Positions 26,889 through 35,679 of a DNA stretch of 64,000 nucleotides are shown here, in pieces; positions within the stretch are counted from its first letter, which is position 1, and each line of letters begins with the position of its first letter. Source of the stretch: Roseburia_D yibonii (GTDB taxonomy: Bacteria > Bacillota > Clostridia > Lachnospirales > Lachnospiraceae); the NCBI RefSeq assembly GCF_014297335.1, contig NZ_JACOQH010000007.1:62001-126000 (forward strand), given 5' to 3'. A model generated the notes under the pieces. That model had not been told where the DNA came from and made no database searches. It worked only from the letters and a program-made list of their open reading frames with translations. The position numbers were made by a program, and so were the translations under genes.

Positions 26889-27637
26889 AATGGTTCCTCC
26901 GTTTGATCCGGGACGAGGGCAAGCGCGGCTTCGTCCGCAACAATGGTCACGTTTTCATGCAGCTGTAAGATGGAGGCGGGAACCGCCGGGGTGATCGGAC
27001 CGCAGATCGTTGAGAAAAGCGCCTCTGCCTTGGCGGTGCCGGAAGCAATGAGCAGGATGCGTTTTGCCTGCATGATATTTTTGATCCCGGTCGAGATGGC
27101 GTATTTTGGCACTTCCTCCACAGAGGAGAAAAAGCGAGCATTTGCGGCAATGGTGTTTTCCGTCAGCCGGACCGGATGTGTCTCTTTGGCAAAACAGTCG
27201 CCCGGTTCGTTAAAGCCGATATGTCCGTTGTTTCCGATGCCGAGCAGCTGCAGATCGATGCCGCCGAGCGCGCGGATCAACTGATTGTAACGCGCGCATT
27301 CTTCGGTCGGATCCGTGGCGCATCCGTCTGGAATAAACGTGTTTTCCGGTTTTATGTTGATCGCGTCAAAGAGGTTCTTTCGCATAAAACAGGCATAACT
27401 TCTCGGATCATCGGCGGAAAGTCCCAGATATTCGTCGAGATTGACGGACCGGATCCCCGAAAAGTCGAGATCTCCCATCCGGTACCGGTCGATCAGCTGC
27501 CGGTAGGCACCGATCGGGGTGGAACCGGTGGCAAGACCGAGTACGGAATCCGGTTTTAAAATGATCTGGGCGGAAATGATATTTGCCGCCTGTCTGCTCA
27601 TCGCGTCATAATTTTTTACCCGATAAATTCTCATCAC
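26885..27637 (-). CDS. nagB: Glucosamine-6-phosphate deaminase
   Basis: Glucosamine-6-P to fructose-6-P + ammonia, joining amino-sugar breakdown to glycolysis. 250 residues. Signature motifs: GLATGSTPIGAYRQL, SVNLDEYLG (general base Asp) and LGIGNNGHIGFNEPG (His of the ring-opening step). It overlaps araC upstream and nagA downstream by 4 bases each. Length is at the short, Bacillus-like end, which lacks the long E. coli allosteric tail. Confidence 0.95.
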   Translation of the reverse strand: MMRIYRVKNYDAMSRQAANIISAQIILKPDSVLGLATGSTPIGAYRQLIDRYRMGDLDFSGIRSVNLDEYLGLSADDPRSYACFMRKNLFDAINIKPENTFIPDGCATDPTEECARYNQLIRALGGIDLQLLGIGNNGHIGFNEPGDCFAKETHPVRLTENTIAANARFFSSVEEVPKYAISTGIKNIMQAKRILLIASGTAKAEALFSTICGPITPAVPASILQLHENVTIVADEAALALVPDQTEEPL

Positions 27638-28530
27638 ATATCCTCCTCAATCATCTTTTTTATGGAACCGGAATACTCGCTTGGAGTCATGCCGGTGATC
27701 TTTTTGAACTGCCTGGAAAAATAGTGGATGGAACTGTAGCCGAGCGTGTTGGCGATCTCCGTGAAATTTAGGGAATTTTCGCGGATCAAAAGCTTTGCCT
27801 GATTGATCTTCATGCGGCAGAACAGTTCGATCACCCCACAGCCTTTCTGCTCCCGGATCAGATGCTGCAGCTGCGATTTTCCGGTCAGAGTGCCCTTTGC
27901 GATATCATCTAAGGTCAGCTGCTCATTCAAATGCAGCGTCAGATATTCTACCACGCGGTGATACAGTTCATCACTGTTTTTCTGGCGGATCGTCTCCTTG
28001 GCGACCGGAAGATCCATCGGAAGCGAGTAGCGCCGCAGCAGATGCAGCAGTAAAAGCTCAAGGTTGAGAGAGATTAACTGCTCGGCACCCGGTGGAATGA
28101 CCTCCCGTTTATGCATCTGCTTTAACATCGGATCATCGAGTGGATCCAAAAAGACATTGCGTGCCTCCAAAATGATCTGGGCTAAGAGCCCGCGCTCAAA
28201 ATTGTCGATCGAAAGCAGCTTGTCCCGGAAGAAATCCATCTGGGGCGAGTCGCAGAAAAAAGCGATGACGACCAGATTCGGAGCGACTTTGTGGTTGGCG
28301 CTCAGACAGTGAAATTCATTTGGTTTGTGAAAAATAATGTCGTTGCGGGAAAGCGCATAGTCGCGGTCGCCTGCGGTTACGTTCAGTTCCCCCTTGTCAA
28401 CACAGAGAAACTCCCAGAAATCATGGGATTCACCGGAAAAATGATAGTGGCTGCCATACTCGTAGTAATGTATGGTCACGATTCTTTCAATCTGGATCGT
28501 GGGTGTCAGAAAAACACTTCCGTATTCCAT
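27634..28530 (-). CDS. AraC-family regulator of amino-sugar genes
   Basis: 298 residues from the ATG at 28530, chosen because GGAGG lies 10 bases before it (the frame stays open further to 28566). N-terminal cupin-type sugar-sensing domain (HYHFSGESHDFWEFLCVDKG, RNDIIFHKPNEFH); C-terminal two-helix AraC domain from about residue 200 (LTLDDIAKGTLTGKSQLQHL, then LGYSSIHYFSRQFKKITG). First gene of the araC-nagB-nagA operon and divergent from the lacto-N-biose operon. It probably activates one or both after binding an amino sugar. Candidate binding repeats are described separately. Confidence 0.92.
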   Translation of the reverse strand: MEYGSVFLTPTIQIERIVTIHYYEYGSHYHFSGESHDFWEFLCVDKGELNVTAGDRDYALSRNDIIFHKPNEFHCLSANHKVAPNLVVIAFFCDSPQMDFFRDKLLSIDNFERGLLAQIILEARNVFLDPLDDPMLKQMHKREVIPPGAEQLISLNLELLLLHLLRRYSLPMDLPVAKETIRQKNSDELYHRVVEYLTLHLNEQLTLDDIAKGTLTGKSQLQHLIREQKGCGVIELFCRMKINQAKLLIRENSLNFTEIANTLGYSSIHYFSRQFKKITGMTPSEYSGSIKKMIEEDM

Positions 28531-28620
28531 TACATATCCACCTCCTGCGGAGAAGATCGCGCTCATCTGTTTCTAAAATCATCATAGCACAGATGCACAA
28601 AAATAGTAATAGAAAAGAAC

Positions 28621-28653
28621 GATAGTGCAAAAACAATGAGAGATCGTGCAAAG
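28621..28653 (+). promoter_or_regulatory. Direct repeats, candidate AraC-type sites
   Basis: GATAGTGCAAA (28621-28631) and GATCGTGCAAA (28643-28653) are direct repeats 22 bases apart, so on one face of the helix. The second touches the -35 position of the rightward promoter. A weaker copy, GATGCACAAAA, occurs upstream near 28594. This spacing and placement are typical of AraC-type activator sites. Confidence 0.55.
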
Positions 28654-28673
28654 CCCGGACAAAAATGCGGCGA

Positions 28674-28679
28674 TATAAT
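28674..28679 (+). promoter_or_regulatory. -10 box of the lacto-N-biose operon
   Basis: Perfect TATAAT with no recognisable -35, as expected for an activator-dependent promoter. 29 bases before the ATG. Confidence 0.6.
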
Positions 28680-28707
28680 GAGGATAGAAAGAGAGGAGGT
28701 AATCGTG

Positions 28708-29619
28708 ATGAAAGAACCGGTATTAGTGATCATGGCGGCTGGAATGGGCAGCCGTTACGGAGGGTTAAAACAGATCGATCCGATGGACAGGGAGGGACAC
28801 ATCCTGATCGATTTTTCGCTTTATGACGCAGGAAAAGCGGGATTTCACAAGGTGGTGTTCATCATAAAAAAAGAGAATGAGGCGGATTTTAAGGCCGTGA
28901 TCGGAAACCGGATCGAAAAAAGCATGGAGGTCTCTTATGTATATCAGGACTGGACGCTGCCGGAGGGATTTTCGGTGCCGGAAGGCAGGACGAAACCGTT
29001 TGGAACCGGACATGCGGTTCTTTGCTGCGCACCGGTCATTGACGGACCGTTTGCGGTGATCAACGCGGATGATTACTATGGAAAGCACGCGTTTTCCCTG
29101 ATCTACGATTATCTTGCGCATCCGGTGGCGGAGGAGCCTTATCACTATGCAATGGTCGGTTATCAGCTGGAGAAGACGCTGACGGATCACGGTCATGTGG
29201 CGCGCGGGATCTGTACGGTGGATGAAGACGGGATGCTTACCGGGATCACAGAGCGCACCCATATCGAAAAGCGGGATGGAAAAATCCAGTATACCGGGGA
29301 TGATGGGATATCCTGGCATGAGATTCCGGCGGGCAGTGTGGTGTCCATGAACATGTGGGGATTTACGGAGAGCATACTTGTGGAACTGCGGGAACGTTTC
29401 CCCCGTTTTCTTGTGGAAAACCTTGCGAAAAATCCGCTCAAATGTGAATATTTTCTTCCGGCGGTGGTCGGAGCCCTCTTAGAAGAAAAAAAGGCAGAGG
29501 TCACAGTGCTAAGATCGCCGGATCAGTGGTATGGCGTGACTTATCATGCGGATAAGCCGGTGGTGGAAGAAGCGATCCGGCAAATGAAAGAATGGGGTGA
29601 TTATCCGCAAAATTTTTAA
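28708..29619 (+). CDS. Sugar-1-phosphate nucleotidyltransferase
   Basis: 303 residues. GT-A-type nucleotidyltransferase with VLVIMAAGMGSRYGGLKQID (the GxGxRxGGLKQ nucleotide-binding loop), GTGHAVLCC, and AVINADDYYG (metal-binding Asp). It should join a sugar-1-phosphate to UTP. In this operon it lies before an N-acetylhexosamine kinase and a GH112 phosphorylase, so UDP-GlcNAc/GalNAc or UDP-Gal/Glc formation is the expected role; which sugar cannot be told. The ATG at 28708 follows AGAGGAGGT at ideal spacing. Confidence 0.88.
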   Translation: MKEPVLVIMAAGMGSRYGGLKQIDPMDREGHILIDFSLYDAGKAGFHKVVFIIKKENEADFKAVIGNRIEKSMEVSYVYQDWTLPEGFSVPEGRTKPFGTGHAVLCCAPVIDGPFAVINADDYYGKHAFSLIYDYLAHPVAEEPYHYAMVGYQLEKTLTDHGHVARGICTVDEDGMLTGITERTHIEKRDGKIQYTGDDGISWHEIPAGSVVSMNMWGFTESILVELRERFPRFLVENLAKNPLKCEYFLPAVVGALLEEKKAEVTVLRSPDQWYGVTYHADKPVVEEAIRQMKEWGDYPQNF

Positions 29620-29639
29620 AAGTGTGGGAGGTTTTTGCC

Positions 29640-30749
29640 ATGACGATGGGAAAAGAGCAGGAAACATTATTTCAGATTGCGGCACAATTTGATCTGGAGG
29701 GAACGGTACATACCATTACACCATATGGAAGCGGACATATCAATGACACCTATCTTGTAGTCATGCGGGAAAAAACAGGTGGGAGCGGAACGAAACGTTA
29801 CATTTTACAGCGTATGAATACGTCTGTTTTTACCAAACCGTCAGAACTCATGGAAAATATTTCCGGTGTCACAAAGCATTTAAAGAATAAGATACGCATG
29901 GAAGGCGGGGATCCGAAACGGGAGACACTTTCTCTCATAGAGACAAAGCGGGGAGAAAACTGTTTTGTGGCAGAGGATCTCGGGTATTACCGGATGTATG
30001 ATTTTATCGAGGGCGCGGTGAGTTATGATGTGGTAAAAAGGCCGGAAGACTTTTATGAGAGCGCGGTGGCGTTTGGCAGATTCCAGTATCTGCTTTCCGA
30101 TTATCCGGCAGAGACACTGCATGAGACGATACCGGATTTTCATAATACCGTAAAGCGTTATCAGGATCTGGAAGCCGCCATTGCGGCAGATGTGGCGGGA
30201 AGAAAAACATGTGTGGAACCGGAGATCGCCTTTGCGCGGGAGCGGAAAGCGGAGCTCGGAGAACTGCTTGACTTACAGCGCGCGGGAAAACTGCCGCTTC
30301 GCGTGACGCATAACGACACAAAGTTAAACAATATCATGATGGATGAAAAGACAGGACGCGGGATCTGCGTCATCGATTTGGACACCGTGATGCCGGGACT
30401 TTCGTTGTATGATTTCGGGGATTCCATCCGTTATGGAGCCAATACCGGAGCGGAGGATGAAGTGGATCTCACCAGGGTTTCGCTGGATCTTTCTTTGTAC
30501 CGGCTTTATAAAAAGGGATATCTGGAGGGTTCCCGGGGCAGTCTTGGCGCACTTGAGAAAAAACTGCTTCCGGTCGGGGCAAAGCTCATGACGCTTGAGT
30601 GCGGGATCCGTTTCCTGACCGATTATTTAAACGGAGATATTTATTTTAAGATCCACAGAAAGAAACAGAATCTCGACCGGTGCAGGAGTCAGTTCGCACT
30701 GGTGGCTGACATGGAAAAAAAGTGGGACGCAATGTGTAAGGAGGATTAG
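29640..30749 (+). CDS. nahK: N-acetylhexosamine 1-kinase-like phosphotransferase
   Basis: 369-residue protein of the aminoglycoside-phosphotransferase/choline-kinase fold. Seen: SGHINDTYLV (nucleotide loop), RYILQRMN, the catalytic Brenner motif THNDTKLNNIMM and VIDLDTVMPGLSLYDFGDSI, the latter typical of NahK. Expected reaction: GlcNAc or GalNAc + ATP to the 1-phosphate (anomeric kinase). GGGAGG lies 8 bases before the ATG at 29640. It sits between the nucleotidyltransferase and the phosphorylase that frees the amino sugar, as in bifidobacterial lnp operons. Confidence 0.9.
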   Translation: MTMGKEQETLFQIAAQFDLEGTVHTITPYGSGHINDTYLVVMREKTGGSGTKRYILQRMNTSVFTKPSELMENISGVTKHLKNKIRMEGGDPKRETLSLIETKRGENCFVAEDLGYYRMYDFIEGAVSYDVVKRPEDFYESAVAFGRFQYLLSDYPAETLHETIPDFHNTVKRYQDLEAAIAADVAGRKTCVEPEIAFARERKAELGELLDLQRAGKLPLRVTHNDTKLNNIMMDEKTGRGICVIDLDTVMPGLSLYDFGDSIRYGANTGAEDEVDLTRVSLDLSLYRLYKKGYLEGSRGSLGALEKKLLPVGAKLMTLECGIRFLTDYLNGDIYFKIHRKKQNLDRCRSQFALVADMEKKWDAMCKED

Positions 30750-30751
30750 CT

Positions 30752-32908
30752 ATGGAACATACGATGGGGCGTGTGACGATACCGACAGACATGGATGTGG
30801 TAAAGGAGACACTGGAACTTGCAAAAAAATGGGGCGCGGACGCGGTGCGCGACTGTGACGGGACAGATTTTCCGAAGGAGTTAAAGGACGCGGGGTTAAA
30901 GGTATACGCGACCTACTACACCACCAGAAAAGACAATGCCTGGGCGAAGGAGAATCCGGATGAGATCCAGCAGATGTATCTGATGACGCCGATCTACACG
31001 GCGGAGGAGGAAGAGCTTCAGATCCATCTGATGAAAGGGCTCTATCCCGATATGCTCGCGCCAAACAGCCGGGATGACATCAAGCGCTGGTGGGAGGTCA
31101 TAGACCGGACGACAGGGGAAGTCGTAGACACGGATGCGTGGGAGTATGATGAAGCAGGCGGGGATGTGACGATAAAGACCGTGCCGTTCCACGATTATAC
31201 GGTGAGCTTTCTCGCGTATATCCTCTGGGATCCGGTGCATATGTACAATGCGGTGGTCAACGACTGGAAAGACGTGGAACATCAGATGACCTTTGATGTC
31301 CGCCAGCCAAAGACACACGCGTTCACCATGAAGCGTCTGCGCAAATTCATTGAGACCCACCCATACGTCAATGTACTGCGCTTTACGACCTTTTTCCACC
31401 AGTTTACACTGGTGTTTGATGAGCTTGCCCGCGAAAAATATGTGGACTGGTATGGCTACTCGGCATCGGTAAGTCCTTATATCCTGGAACAGTTTGAAAA
31501 AGAGGTTGGTTACCGGTTCCGTCCGGAGTATATCATCGATCAGGGATATTACAACAACCAGTATCGGATCCCGACGAAAGAATACCGGGATTTTCAGGCG
31601 TTTCAGCGTAGGGAAGTGGCAAAGATCGTAAAAGAGATGGTGGATATCACGCACGAGTACGGAAAAGAAGCTATGATGTTTCTGGGGGATCACTGGATCG
31701 GAACAGAACCGTTTATGGAAGAATTTCAGGGGATCGGGCTGGATGCCGTGGTCGGAAGTGTCGGAAACGGCGCGACGCTCCGTCTGATCAGCGACATAGA
31801 GGGCGTGAAATACACCGAGGGCAGACTGCTCCCGTATTTCTTCCCGGATACGTTTCACGAGGGCGCAGATCCGGTAAAAGAGGCAAAGACAAACTGGGTG
31901 ACTGCAAGGCGCGCGATTTTGCGCAAACCGATCGACCGGATCGGATATGGCGGTTACTTGAAGCTGACGCTTGATTTCCCGGAGTTTACCGATTATGTGG
32001 AATCGGTCTGTGAGGAATTTAGAGAACTGTACCGCAACATCAAGGGAACAACGCCTTACTGCGTAAAGACGGTCGCAGTCTTAAACTGCTTTGGAAAGAT
32101 GCGTGCATGGGGCAACCATATGGTACATCACGCGATTTATTTTAAGCAGAATTATTCCTATGCGGGGATTATGGAAGCACTGTCCGGCGCACCGTTTGAC
32201 GTGAAATTCATCAGCTTCGAGGATATTTTAAAGACCCCGGATCTGTTAAAAGAGATCGACGTGATCTTAAATGTCGGGGATGCGGACACCGCGCAGACCG
32301 GCGGGGAATGGTGGTGTAACCCTGTCATTTCCTCTGCCATCAAAGAATTTGTTCATCGCGGGGGCGGATTCATCGGAGTCGGAGAGCCGTCCGCACATCA
32401 GGCAAACGGACATTTCTTCCAGCTTGCGAACGTGCTTGGCGTGGAGGAGGAGCGTGGATTTACGCTTGGATATGACAAATACAACAAAGACGTACACGCG
32501 CATTTTATCACCGAGGACGCAGGCGCACACATTGATTTTGGCGAGGGAAAGAAAAATATCTACGCGCTTGATGGGACAAAGATCCTGGCGAAGACGGGAG
32601 ATGACATTGATCTTGCCGTACATGAATTTGGCGCAGGGCGCGCGGTCTACATCAGCGGGCTGCCGTTCTCCTTTGAAAACAGCAGACTGCTTTACCGGGC
32701 GATTTTGTGGAGCGCGGGAGATGAAAAGAACCTCCACCGCTGGTTTTCCACCAACTACCATGTCGAAGTCCACGCTTATGTGGCAAACGGAAAATACTGC
32801 GTGGTCAACAATACCTATGAGCCGCAGGAGACAGAGGTCTATACCGGAGATGGCAGCCACTTTCCGCTGGCATTAAAAGAAAATGAGATCCGCTGGTTTG
32901 AGATTTAA
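30752..32908 (+). CDS. lnpA: 1,3-beta-galactosyl-N-acetylhexosamine phosphorylase (GH112)
   Basis: Cytoplasmic enzyme: lacto-N-biose or galacto-N-biose + phosphate to galactose-1-P + GlcNAc/GalNAc. 718 residues, normal for GH112. The start GRVTIPTDMDVVKETLELAK and GADAVRDCDGTDFP are family hallmarks. The catalytic acid is Asp313 in FLGDHWIGTEP, the same number as in the Bifidobacterium longum enzyme. Further motifs: DVILNVGDADTAQTGG and GGGFIGVGEPSA. It starts 2 bases after nahK. No galT, galE or dedicated transporter is in the window, so galactose-1-P must be handled elsewhere. Ends in a hairpin shared with the facing kinase gene. Confidence 0.95.
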   Translation: MEHTMGRVTIPTDMDVVKETLELAKKWGADAVRDCDGTDFPKELKDAGLKVYATYYTTRKDNAWAKENPDEIQQMYLMTPIYTAEEEELQIHLMKGLYPDMLAPNSRDDIKRWWEVIDRTTGEVVDTDAWEYDEAGGDVTIKTVPFHDYTVSFLAYILWDPVHMYNAVVNDWKDVEHQMTFDVRQPKTHAFTMKRLRKFIETHPYVNVLRFTTFFHQFTLVFDELAREKYVDWYGYSASVSPYILEQFEKEVGYRFRPEYIIDQGYYNNQYRIPTKEYRDFQAFQRREVAKIVKEMVDITHEYGKEAMMFLGDHWIGTEPFMEEFQGIGLDAVVGSVGNGATLRLISDIEGVKYTEGRLLPYFFPDTFHEGADPVKEAKTNWVTARRAILRKPIDRIGYGGYLKLTLDFPEFTDYVESVCEEFRELYRNIKGTTPYCVKTVAVLNCFGKMRAWGNHMVHHAIYFKQNYSYAGIMEALSGAPFDVKFISFEDILKTPDLLKEIDVILNVGDADTAQTGGEWWCNPVISSAIKEFVHRGGGFIGVGEPSAHQANGHFFQLANVLGVEEERGFTLGYDKYNKDVHAHFITEDAGAHIDFGEGKKNIYALDGTKILAKTGDDIDLAVHEFGAGRAVYISGLPFSFENSRLLYRAILWSAGDEKNLHRWFSTNYHVEVHAYVANGKYCVVNNTYEPQETEVYTGDGSHFPLALKENEIRWFEI

Positions 32909-32921
32909 AGCGGTGTGGGAT

Positions 32922-32949
32922 CTGCGGCAGGTTATGGTTCCTGCCGCAG
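32922..32949. terminator. Hairpin between convergent genes
   Basis: CTGCGGCAGG and CCTGCCGCAG form a perfect 10-bp stem with an 8-base loop at the facing ends of lnpA and the kinase gene. There is no T-run on either strand, so it may be a 3'-end stabiliser rather than an intrinsic terminator. Confidence 0.5.
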
Positions 32950-34239
32950 GGTCAGGATCGTGTGAAAGGTCTGGGTGCTGCCTTCATAATAGTTCTGGAT
33001 CTCGCCATGGTATTTTTCCACGATCCGGCAGACGCTTTTCATGCCGTAGCCATGCCGTCCCTTGTCCGGCTTGCTGGTCGGCAGGCGTTCCCCATGGCGG
33101 ACAAACGGATCGCTTCCACAGGAGTTGGTCATCACAAGCACCGTGTAAGGAGTGTTTTCCCGGTGGCTGACGCTCAGCTCGATAAAAGCTTCCGCAGTGC
33201 CTGTGGCAGATTCAAGCGCATTTTCAAGCAGGTTGCAGAAAAGCGAGGTCATGTCCGTATCTGTGACAAATTCTGTCGTGCCGCTTCGGATATCCGTATG
33301 GAAGGTGACGCCCGCCTCACGGCATCTGGTCTGGTAGCGGCAGAGGATCGCGTCTAAGATCTCGCGGTCACACAGATGCGCGCTTTCTTTGAGCGCAGGG
33401 GACTGGATCAGAAGGCTTATGTATTCCGCGATCTTTTTTGGTTCGTTCTTATCATTTAAAACAGAGATCATGTTGATATGCTTTTTGATATCGTGGATCA
33501 AAATATTCTGGTTTTCATTCTGCCTTAGCAGCAGTTTGTAATATTCTGTGGCATCCTGCTCTTTTTGCAGCTGGAGCGAGAGCTCGGTGAAGGACTGGTT
33601 CCGCTTTTTGGAGTAGCTGTCCGCCGCATAAACGAGGAGGTTACAGATCAAAAGAAGAACGGCGCTTGCCGAGATCATGCAGTTGATAAAGGTCGGAAGA
33701 TTTCCGTTTTCCGAGATAAAAAAGAGGGACAGCATCAAAAAGAGCGAGATGATGGGAATGCTGATCAGAAAAAAGAACGTTTTATCCGGCGGAATGTCCA
33801 GGATCCTCTTTTCATAGTGCGCAAGCAGTGTCATAAAAGTAAAATATAAGGTTTTGCTGATGGCGGTGAGGAGCACGAGGGAAAAAAAGTAGTCGTTCGG
33901 TTTTCCGGAACTGTGAAAAAAGGAAAACAGGATGCTGTAAGGGATAAATTCACTGATCCCCATGAGAAAGGTAGCCGCGGCCGCGTGAAATAAGGCGGTA
34001 TACCAGGTCAGGCGGTACATGAGCAAAAGAAAGCAGAAATTGGCGGCAAAAAATGTGACCGTGTTGCATGACCACGAGAGTTCCAGGCGGGAGAGCAGGT
34101 ACAGACCGCTGTAAAAAATAAAGAGCATGGAGACCTGAAGATGCCAGTGGAACTTGGAATCAAACAGCCGGATCGCGTAGTTGCCGAAAATAAAACCTTC
34201 TATCGTGTAGATCAAAATATAAAATGCGGAAATTTCCAT
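32932..34239 (-). CDS. AgrC-like sensor histidine kinase (GHKL)
   Basis: 435 residues: about six or seven membrane helices in the first 215 residues, a coiled linker (ELSLQLQKEQDATEYYKLLL), then DHp-like phosphoacceptor LIHDIKKHINMISVL (His) and a GHKL ATPase domain with N box CNLLENALESA and G box KGRHGYGMKSV. This is the layout of peptide-pheromone receptors of the AgrC class. It lies 6 bases behind a LytTR response regulator and close to agrD-agrB, so it very likely senses the local cyclic peptide. Third gene of its leftward unit. Confidence 0.9.
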   Translation of the reverse strand: MEISAFYILIYTIEGFIFGNYAIRLFDSKFHWHLQVSMLFIFYSGLYLLSRLELSWSCNTVTFFAANFCFLLLMYRLTWYTALFHAAAATFLMGISEFIPYSILFSFFHSSGKPNDYFFSLVLLTAISKTLYFTFMTLLAHYEKRILDIPPDKTFFFLISIPIISLFLMLSLFFISENGNLPTFINCMISASAVLLLICNLLVYAADSYSKKRNQSFTELSLQLQKEQDATEYYKLLLRQNENQNILIHDIKKHINMISVLNDKNEPKKIAEYISLLIQSPALKESAHLCDREILDAILCRYQTRCREAGVTFHTDIRSGTTEFVTDTDMTSLFCNLLENALESATGTAEAFIELSVSHRENTPYTVLVMTNSCGSDPFVRHGERLPTSKPDKGRHGYGMKSVCRIVEKYHGEIQNYYEGSTQTFHTILTLRQEP

Positions 34240-34245
34240 GGTGTC

Positions 34246-34953
34246 TTACCTCGTACTTTCTAAATATAAAAAATAGGCAGCTTTAAATTCGGTGTACTTT
34301 CTGCGCGTCAGGTAGGCCTCAAAGCGGTGGCTGGCGAGCTGGATGAGCGAGTGGTCAAATTCCGAAACATGTGAAAGGTTCACGAGAAAACTGCGGTGTG
34401 ACTGGAAAAAGCAGTTTTTGGGAAGCGTGTCTGCCCAGAACTGCATATTATGTACCGATTCAAAATCTCTTGTCAGCGTGTGGATCACAAGCTTCCGCCC
34501 CTGCGTTTCCAGGCAGATGATGTCGGAAACAGGAACCGTAAATACGCCCTGTCTCGTCTCAATCGCGACTTTTTCGGAGGCGCAGTTGTACTGCTTGAGC
34601 GCGTCCTTCAGATTGCGGAAAAGCCGCTTGCGGTCTATGGGCTTGGAGAGATAGCGGAAAACATGAAACCGCATCGCCTCGTCCAGGTATTCCGTGTAGG
34701 AAGTCACCATAAAAATGATGGTGTCCGGCTGCTTCTTTTTTAGCTGCTGACCGACATAAATGCCGTCCACACCGGGCATTTCCACATCGAGAAAAACGAT
34801 GTCCTTTTCTCCGGGATCCGCAAGCAGGGATTCTCCGTCAAAAAACAGATCCATATCCGGGCATTTCAGATGATCCCGCTTAAAAAAGTCCCGGATATAT
34901 CCGGCGAGCTGTCCGGCTGTCGTTTGATCGTCATCACAGATCAGTATACGCAT
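34246..34953 (-). CDS. AgrA-like LytTR response regulator
   Basis: 235 residues. Receiver domain: MRILICDDDQ acid pocket, phosphoacceptor Asp in DIVFLDVEMPGVDG (near 57), Lys in YLSKPID. The C-terminal LytTR DNA-binding domain begins near 130 (VSDIICLETQGRKLVIHTL, FFQSHRSFLVNLSHV). Partner of the kinase gene that follows. It probably binds the inverted repeat at the agrD promoter; that is inference. Confidence 0.93.
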   Translation of the reverse strand: MRILICDDDQTTAGQLAGYIRDFFKRDHLKCPDMDLFFDGESLLADPGEKDIVFLDVEMPGVDGIYVGQQLKKKQPDTIIFMVTSYTEYLDEAMRFHVFRYLSKPIDRKRLFRNLKDALKQYNCASEKVAIETRQGVFTVPVSDIICLETQGRKLVIHTLTRDFESVHNMQFWADTLPKNCFFQSHRSFLVNLSHVSEFDHSLIQLASHRFEAYLTRRKYTEFKAAYFLYLESTR

Positions 34954-34974
34954 AAATCATATCTCCTTTATATT

Positions 34975-35331
34975 TTATATAAAATGTTCCTCGTTCCAGG
35001 GCGTCCGGTTGCGCGCTACGAGCAGTTCAATAAACTCTTTGGCGAGCGCAAGGTCGGACGGACTGCACAGGCGTAGCATGTCCGAAATGTCTTTTGAGAC
35101 GTTGTTGGCGTGCATACTGCCAAGCAGCAGATAGTCCGGCGTCACTTTTAAGACTTCACAGAGGTTTAAAAAAGTGTCGATGCTGGTTTTTTGTTTTCCG
35201 CTCTCAATGGCGGACATGTGGTTATTTGAGATGGAAAGCAGCCGGGCGAGTTCTCCCTGCTTTAAATGCAGTTCTTTGCGCCGCAGCCGGATGCGGTTTC
35301 CCATTTCGATATAGCGCAGGTGCAAATGCAT
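34975..35331 (-). CDS. Xre-family regulator opening the agr sensor unit
   Basis: 118-residue regulator: HTH in MGNRIRLRRKELHLKQGELA to NNHMSAIESGKQKTS, then a short tail with DYLLLGSMHANNV and an acidic C-terminus. The start at 35331 (ATG) is chosen for AAGGA just upstream; the frame is open much further, but those upstream codons have no ribosome site and lie over the divergent promoters. It is 21 bases ahead of the response-regulator gene and so likely co-regulated. It may repress the agr locus. Confidence 0.85.
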   Translation of the reverse strand: MHLHLRYIEMGNRIRLRRKELHLKQGELARLLSISNNHMSAIESGKQKTSIDTFLNLCEVLKVTPDYLLLGSMHANNVSKDISDMLRLCSPSDLALAKEFIELLVARNRTPWNEEHFI

Positions 35332-35434
35332 CACATCCTTATCTTCAAAAAATTCTGAACGGGTTGGATTTTTCTGCCTCATGTGAAAAAAAGAAGGGCA
35401 GAAAAAAGGTTTCGACCAATATAGAAGTATATCT

Positions 35435-35456
35435 GACCGTTCCTGCGAAAACGGTC
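35435..35456. promoter_or_regulatory. Inverted repeat between the divergent agr promoters
   Basis: GACCGTT (35435-35441) and AACGGTC (35450-35456) form a dyad. Both half-sites contain ACCGTT, close to the [AC][CA]GTT core of LytTR sites. It sits between a leftward -10-like TATACT (35426-35431, read on the minus strand) and a rightward -10 TATGAT (35478-35483), so one bound regulator could control both directions. Confidence 0.45.
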
Positions 35457-35526
35457 GATTTTTGCCGGAAAAACGATTATGATAAGTGGCGTAACCAAAA
35501 AACATCGACCCGAAAGGAGAAGAACT

Positions 35527-35679
35527 ATGGCAAAGAAAAATTTTGGAAAACAGGCAGCAAAAGGGGTAGCGGCAGCGCTTGATACGGTACTGCGTGCGGA
35601 TGCGAATTCCACATCCTGCATCGTGGTTTATCAGCCGAAGGCACCGAAGGAACTGGCACGTTACAAAAAGAGTAAATGA
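35527..35679 (+). CDS. agrD: Cyclic lactone autoinducer precursor peptide (AgrD-like)
   Basis: 50-residue peptide: an amphipathic N-terminal helix (MAKKNFGKQAAKGVAAALDT), a middle segment with NSTSC (Cys31), then IVVY and the charged C-terminal recognition tail QPKAPKELARYKK. By comparison with other AgrD peptides, AgrB should cut after Tyr35 and close a thiolactone between Cys31 and Tyr35, giving a CIVVY ring with an N-terminal tail of unknown length. AAAGGAGAAG precedes the ATG. The stop overlaps the agrB start by 4 bases. Confidence 0.9.
   Translation: MAKKNFGKQAAKGVAAALDTVLRADANSTSCIVVYQPKAPKELARYKKSK

Noticed and set aside
30896..31858. A 320-codon minus-strand frame inside lnpA
   Set aside because: Translation is compositionally odd and lies over the catalytic part of GH112.
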